Shown here piece after piece: positions 29,589 through 33,445 of a DNA stretch of 33,445 nt; the stretch's first letter is position 1; the number at the start of each line of letters is the position of its first letter. Origin of the DNA: a virus. Position numbers and translations under genes: made by a program. The stretch covers positions 1 through 33,445 of the IMG/VR virus record IMGVR_UViG_3300034073_004741; one strand, written 5' to 3'. The notes under the pieces were generated by a model that was not told the origin of the DNA, did not search any database, and was given only the letters and a program-made list of their open reading frames with translations.

Positions 29589-31699
29589 AAAAGCAAGCTT
29601 GGCCGAGTATAGGTACTCCGGAAGAGCCACTTGGGTTTTTGGAACCCACATCTGGCCCTAAAGATATGGTTATGGATTCTCAAGAAAGATACTCTACCTT
29701 CGCTCCATGGGTATCAGTTACAGGAGAGGAAGTTCCTGGGGATTATGAGGAAAATGTAATATCTCCAGTTGATGAAAATTTTACCGACCAATTAGATGAA
29801 GAGATTCAGGTTGCTGCTAGAAAATTACAATTAAAATTATTAAAAAATTCTAATTTTTTAGCAATTGGAAATATATCGGAAAAAGTATTAAACATTATTT
29901 CTTTAGCAGGAATAAATATTTATTCTTTAAATAATTTAAAAATAAATAAAAAATCATCTATATATAATGAAATTAATGATTCAAGATTCTATAATTTTGG
30001 AAAAGAATTTGATGGATTTTTGGCAAACTTATCTTTACACAAGGATAAAGATTACATTCTTAAAAATATATTTGCCCAATTAAAACCGTTTTCAACCGGA
30101 TACATTATTTCTTCAGATGATATTTCAAAAGAAATAGAAGATACTAATTTCAAAATATCATCATCTAAACTTGATCATAGTCATTATATTTATTCTGTTT
30201 TAAAAGACGACTTATCTAATTTATCTGTTGCAAAAATTTGCAAAGCTGATAATACAGTTCAAGCTTTAATTAAATGCAAAACAGTAGAGTCAATAGAAGA
30301 TAAGATGGCTGGACTGCAAGTTTACGATCATCTTCCTCAAGATTCTGGACTTATCTTTAAATATAATAAGCCCCAATCTGTAACTTTTCACATGGGGAAG
30401 GTGGCATTCCCTATTGATATTATCTTTATAGATGATAATTATAAAGTCAAAAAAATTGCAAAAAATATTCAACCAGGAACTCTAGATTTATTTTCTTGCA
30501 CAGATGTTTTGAATGTCCTGGAGATAAATGGTGGAATGGCAGATTCACTAGGTATATTTGCTGGTGATTATATCTTTATTAATGATTCATTTAATAAGAC
30601 TGCATCAGAAATAAATACAAGAATTTCATATACTAAAAGAAGTAAAAATTTACAGACTGGTATATACAAAAATGCTGGAATAGATTACTCTGTAATAAAC
30701 AAGGAATCTAAAAACTATAGATTTCCTGAAATAAATAATTATATATTTTGCGATTTTGATTCATATTTTGATCGTCCAATAAAATTGGCAAGAATGGATG
30801 ATGATGGCAGAATTTCATTATCATTATTTAATGATATGATAAAAATATCAAATGACTACATAAATGTAAATCTTTTAGATTATTTAAATTATAATATATT
30901 TAAAAAACTTGAAAACAAATATGCATTTAATATGAATGATGCTTTTGTTGTAACAGATGAGTTAAGCGATAATTTCAAAAGAGCCTCACGTTCATTTGAT
31001 AAAATCATATTTTTATCCTCGAATAAGATAAGTAAGTTTTTGGTTGCACATCTATTAAAAACAGCATTTGATGAAAATGTTCCTAATTTTGAAATTTTTC
31101 AAATTCCAAAATCTTGCAATACTATAACCAAAAAGTCTAATGCAATATCATCTAGATATAGACCATCTAATACAGAATTTTTAATTTCCAAAAAAGCAGG
31201 AATACCAGTTCCAGATGAAATAAAACAAAACGCCAAAAAAGCTTTAAAACTATTCTCTGATTCAAAAGATCAATGCCAAAGCTTGGTTAAAAACTTTCAA
31301 CAAAATAAAAATGTTTATGAGAAGGTTTCTGGTAATCAAGAAGTAATAAAGAATAGTAAAGGTCAATATCAAGAATCTTGCAGAAGAAATTCTGATATTT
31401 TAGTAAAAGCTCTTATTGGAATAAGAGACGGAATTAAAATTATGAATAATATAAAAGACATCTCTTATACCGAAGAGGTTTTTTCTATATTGGCAGATAC
31501 CTCAAAGGCAATGTCCGAAGGGGCCAAGAAGATATTTGATTTAATTGATATAATTGATATGCCTGATTTTTATGAAAAACTTACTTCAAAAACAAATGAG
31601 TTTAATAATTTATTTGAAGATTTTTCAAACACAATAGAAAGAATGAAAAAATTTATTAACAATGATATTCTGGGCGTTAAAGTATTAATTGGAGAGTAA
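29585..31699 (+). CDS. Large protein of unknown function in head block
   Basis: 704 residues; AGAGG at 29575-29579, five bases upstream. The N-terminal 70 residues are Pro/Glu/Gly-rich and extended (SIGTPEEPLGFLEPTSGP). Residues 75-550 are an Asn/Ile/Lys-rich alpha/beta region without recognised motifs. Residues 560-704 are helical and probably coiled coil (QCQSLVKNFQQNKNVYEKV, then helices through NEFNNLFEDFSNTIERMKKF). Its place between portal and prohead protease would suit a head, neck or internal virion protein. The coding sequence is more AT-rich than its neighbours. Confidence 0.78.
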   Translation: MKKQAWPSIGTPEEPLGFLEPTSGPKDMVMDSQERYSTFAPWVSVTGEEVPGDYEENVISPVDENFTDQLDEEIQVAARKLQLKLLKNSNFLAIGNISEKVLNIISLAGINIYSLNNLKINKKSSIYNEINDSRFYNFGKEFDGFLANLSLHKDKDYILKNIFAQLKPFSTGYIISSDDISKEIEDTNFKISSSKLDHSHYIYSVLKDDLSNLSVAKICKADNTVQALIKCKTVESIEDKMAGLQVYDHLPQDSGLIFKYNKPQSVTFHMGKVAFPIDIIFIDDNYKVKKIAKNIQPGTLDLFSCTDVLNVLEINGGMADSLGIFAGDYIFINDSFNKTASEINTRISYTKRSKNLQTGIYKNAGIDYSVINKESKNYRFPEINNYIFCDFDSYFDRPIKLARMDDDGRISLSLFNDMIKISNDYINVNLLDYLNYNIFKKLENKYAFNMNDAFVVTDELSDNFKRASRSFDKIIFLSSNKISKFLVAHLLKTAFDENVPNFEIFQIPKSCNTITKKSNAISSRYRPSNTEFLISKKAGIPVPDEIKQNAKKALKLFSDSKDQCQSLVKNFQQNKNVYEKVSGNQEVIKNSKGQYQESCRRNSDILVKALIGIRDGIKIMNNIKDISYTEEVFSILADTSKAMSEGAKKIFDLIDIIDMPDFYEKLTSKTNEFNNLFEDFSNTIERMKKFINNDILGVKVLIGE

Positions 31700-31891
31700 A
31701 TGTTTATTAAATTTGGTGATTCAACACAAAAACTTGTTGTTAAAACTTCTAAAGAAAAAAATGAAAATACAAAATTTATTGAAAGTGAAAAATCATTAGA
31801 AGAAGGAAATGATTACGGAATTCTTTATATGGATGAAAACTCTGAAGATAGAAGAGTTAAAACACTTCTTGATTATGAAAAAGAAAAATAA
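31700..31891 (+). CDS. Small charged protein, unknown function
   Basis: 63 residues, ATG directly after the previous stop with GGAGAG (31690-31695) four bases upstream. Rich in Lys and Glu; short strands at the N-terminus (MFIKFGDSTQKLVVKTSK) then an acidic tail. No motif was recognised. A 76-base AT-rich gap follows with no clear promoter or terminator. Confidence 0.65.
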   Translation: MFIKFGDSTQKLVVKTSKEKNENTKFIESEKSLEEGNDYGILYMDENSEDRRVKTLLDYEKEK

Positions 31892-31967
31892 GTTTAATTT
31901 CTGTAAAAAATTACACAAATTTTAACAAAAGTAATATCTTTAATAAAAGAGATTATAGGATTTTTAT

Positions 31968-33445
31968 ATGTTCAAAAAAATAGGGTCATCACCAGGCAGC
32001 GAAATAGAAGCTCTATCTGAGGATAGGGTTTTTGCTGATCCTGAGATTGTTACAAAATTTAATAAAGTTGCCAAAAACTTAAAAGTTCTAGCTCCAAAGT
32101 CAGATGACTTTCTTTATTTTTCAATTATATTCCTAAAAGCTGCTGAATCATGCGTTCTAGATGAATCTGGAAAAATCAAAAAGCTAGCTAACGGTGAGGA
32201 TGCTTGGGGCTTTTTTGATGAAAACTGGAAATGGCACGGAAATGTTAAGCCACATAAGAATAACAATGGCGACATCTTTCCAGAATCCGAATTGAAAATT
32301 GCAACGGCAAAATGGATTGGAATGCCACTATGCAGAGATCATGAGTCATCTTCTGTAGATGGTATCAGGGGAATCATCATTGATACACATTATGATGAAA
32401 AATTCAAACAAGTAGTTGGCCTATGCGCATTAGATAAGGTTAACTATCCAGATCTTGCAAGAAAGGTTGAATCCGGTATTGTAAGATATGGTTCAATGGG
32501 AACTGCAGTAGAAACGTCTGTTTGCTCAGAATGTGGAAATAAAGCAAGGACCCAGAATGAATATTGTAAACACGTCACTGCAAGATCAGCCTATGGCGAG
32601 ATTAACGTTGGATTGAAACCAATTGAGTATAGCTTAGTTGTTCAACCTGCAGAGCCTGGAGCAATTCTATTAAGATGCTTGGCTTCGCTAAAAACATATA
32701 GTGATGAATTTATAAACACTGGAGTCGAAGATGTTGATGCAATGTTGGGCAAGTTAAGCTCGCAGCAAGCTCAGCATCTCGACGGAATCATGAAAACCGC
32801 TTGCGGTGATGACGGATGCTCCATTCCTCAAAGAAAGAGAATAATTCGCTCATTCTTAGAGAATAATGGCCTAGTTAAAAAGGCTGAGATGGATGCTGCC
32901 GCACAAGCTGCGACAACCGGTGGAAATCTTTTGAATATGCTGAATGAGTTAAAAACTGGAAATCTCACTCCAGAAGAGAGAGATGTCCTGGAAAGACTGG
33001 TTGATGAAACCAAACAACAGGTTTCTAGAAGCCAGGTTAGTCAATCGCCTGCTCTTTCATCTACAGAAAACACTGTAGGAGGAGGGCTCTCGGGTCTTGA
33101 GAGGCCACTCTCCTCTGGTCATCATGGTGGAATTGGTATGTTAAGTGGTGTACCATCTGATATACAAAGTGGAGAGTCGGCAGTTCAAGAGCCGGATTCT
33201 TTTGGTGATCCAAATGATCCTTTTAATCAACCAACAACGTCAGAATCAATTAAAACTACTTTTGCGGCAACTAAGCAACAATCTGTAGTTAGTACTAAAA
33301 ATAAATCATTCGATAACTTAGTGGAGGATATAATGAATGAAGCCAACCTAAAGAAAAGAGCTCAACTCCGTCGCCGCATTGCTTACATGCAAGGTGGTGC
33401 CGAAGGTGCAGCAGAACCAAAAACTTTCAAGCCAGAAACATTCTC
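31968..33445 (+). CDS. Prohead maturation protease with C-terminal extension, 3' end beyond window
   Basis: The frame from ATG 31968 (AGGA at 31957-31960, seven bases upstream) stays open to the last base, giving at least 492 residues. Residues 90-240 match phage prohead serine proteases: GDIFPESEL, WIGMPLCRDHESS with candidate H125, GIIIDTHYDEKFKQVVGLCA, and GIVRYGSMGTAV with candidate nucleophile S176. A metal knuckle is built in (CSECG with C186 and C189, then YCKH with C200 and H202). Residues 330 onward are Ser/Gln/Gly-rich and end in a basic helical stretch (NEANLKKRAQLRRRIAYM), which could be a fused scaffold or delivery region. Terminase and portal lie upstream, as expected; the capsid gene presumably follows. 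Confidence 0.85.
   Translation, partial: MFKKIGSSPGSEIEALSEDRVFADPEIVTKFNKVAKNLKVLAPKSDDFLYFSIIFLKAAESCVLDESGKIKKLANGEDAWGFFDENWKWHGNVKPHKNNNGDIFPESELKIATAKWIGMPLCRDHESSSVDGIRGIIIDTHYDEKFKQVVGLCALDKVNYPDLARKVESGIVRYGSMGTAVETSVCSECGNKARTQNEYCKHVTARSAYGEINVGLKPIEYSLVVQPAEPGAILLRCLASLKTYSDEFINTGVEDVDAMLGKLSSQQAQHLDGIMKTACGDDGCSIPQRKRIIRSFLENNGLVKKAEMDAAAQAATTGGNLLNMLNELKTGNLTPEERDVLERLVDETKQQVSRSQVSQSPALSSTENTVGGGLSGLERPLSSGHHGGIGMLSGVPSDIQSGESAVQEPDSFGDPNDPFNQPTTSESIKTTFAATKQQSVVSTKNKSFDNLVEDIMNEANLKKRAQLRRRIAYMQGGAEGAAEPKTFKPETF

Overview
The window reads as part of the genome of a large, AT-rich, tailed double-stranded DNA bacteriophage. All supported genes lie on the + strand, are tightly packed (many ATGA/TAATG stop-start overlaps) and use Shine-Dalgarno sites of the AGGAG type. 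The phage assignment rests on a terminase large subunit, portal and prohead-protease block next to a phage-style replication and recombination block. No tRNA, rRNA, integrase or CRISPR array was seen. The host cannot be named from the sequence.

Layout. 1-4733: the 3' part of a very large protein of unknown function, then a small protein, closed by a strong terminator. 4837-11963: a promoter-led replication operon with a PHP-containing bacterial-type (family C) DNA polymerase III alpha subunit split into two genes, then a zinc-ribbon protein, a small TTG-start protein, a helical protein that may be a recombination mediator, and an acidic-tailed ssDNA-binding protein. 12057-16991: RuvC-type resolvase, GroEL-type chaperonin, RecA/UvsX recombinase, an eight-cysteine protein, a DnaG-like TOPRIM primase core and a sigma-region-4-like HTH protein. 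17064-19595: three proteins of unknown function, closed by a terminator. 19679-33445: the packaging and head block, with an HTH protein (possible small terminase), several unknown proteins, a CCA-adding/poly(A)-polymerase-family nucleotidyltransferase, terminase large subunit, portal, small proteins, a 704-residue unknown and a prohead protease that runs off the right edge.

The most striking element is at 7232-8830. The polymerase gene is broken inside its conserved FNK/SHS motif. The upstream gene ends with a 102-residue N-terminal intein fragment, the downstream gene begins with a 37-residue C-terminal intein fragment, and a separate gene between them encodes a putative homing endonuclease with Ros/MucR-like zinc fingers and a Vsr/EDxHD-like nuclease domain. 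This matches the 'fractured gene' arrangement known from environmental phage sequences, in which the working protein is rebuilt by protein trans-splicing. Spliced, the exteins would give an alpha subunit of 781 + 344 = 1125 residues.

Together the genes describe a phage that supplies its own replicative polymerase, primase, SSB, recombinase and resolvase (recombination-dependent replication), its own folding chamber, and a terminase/portal/protease head-assembly line. No helicase, sliding clamp, clamp loader, GroES or major capsid gene is in the window.
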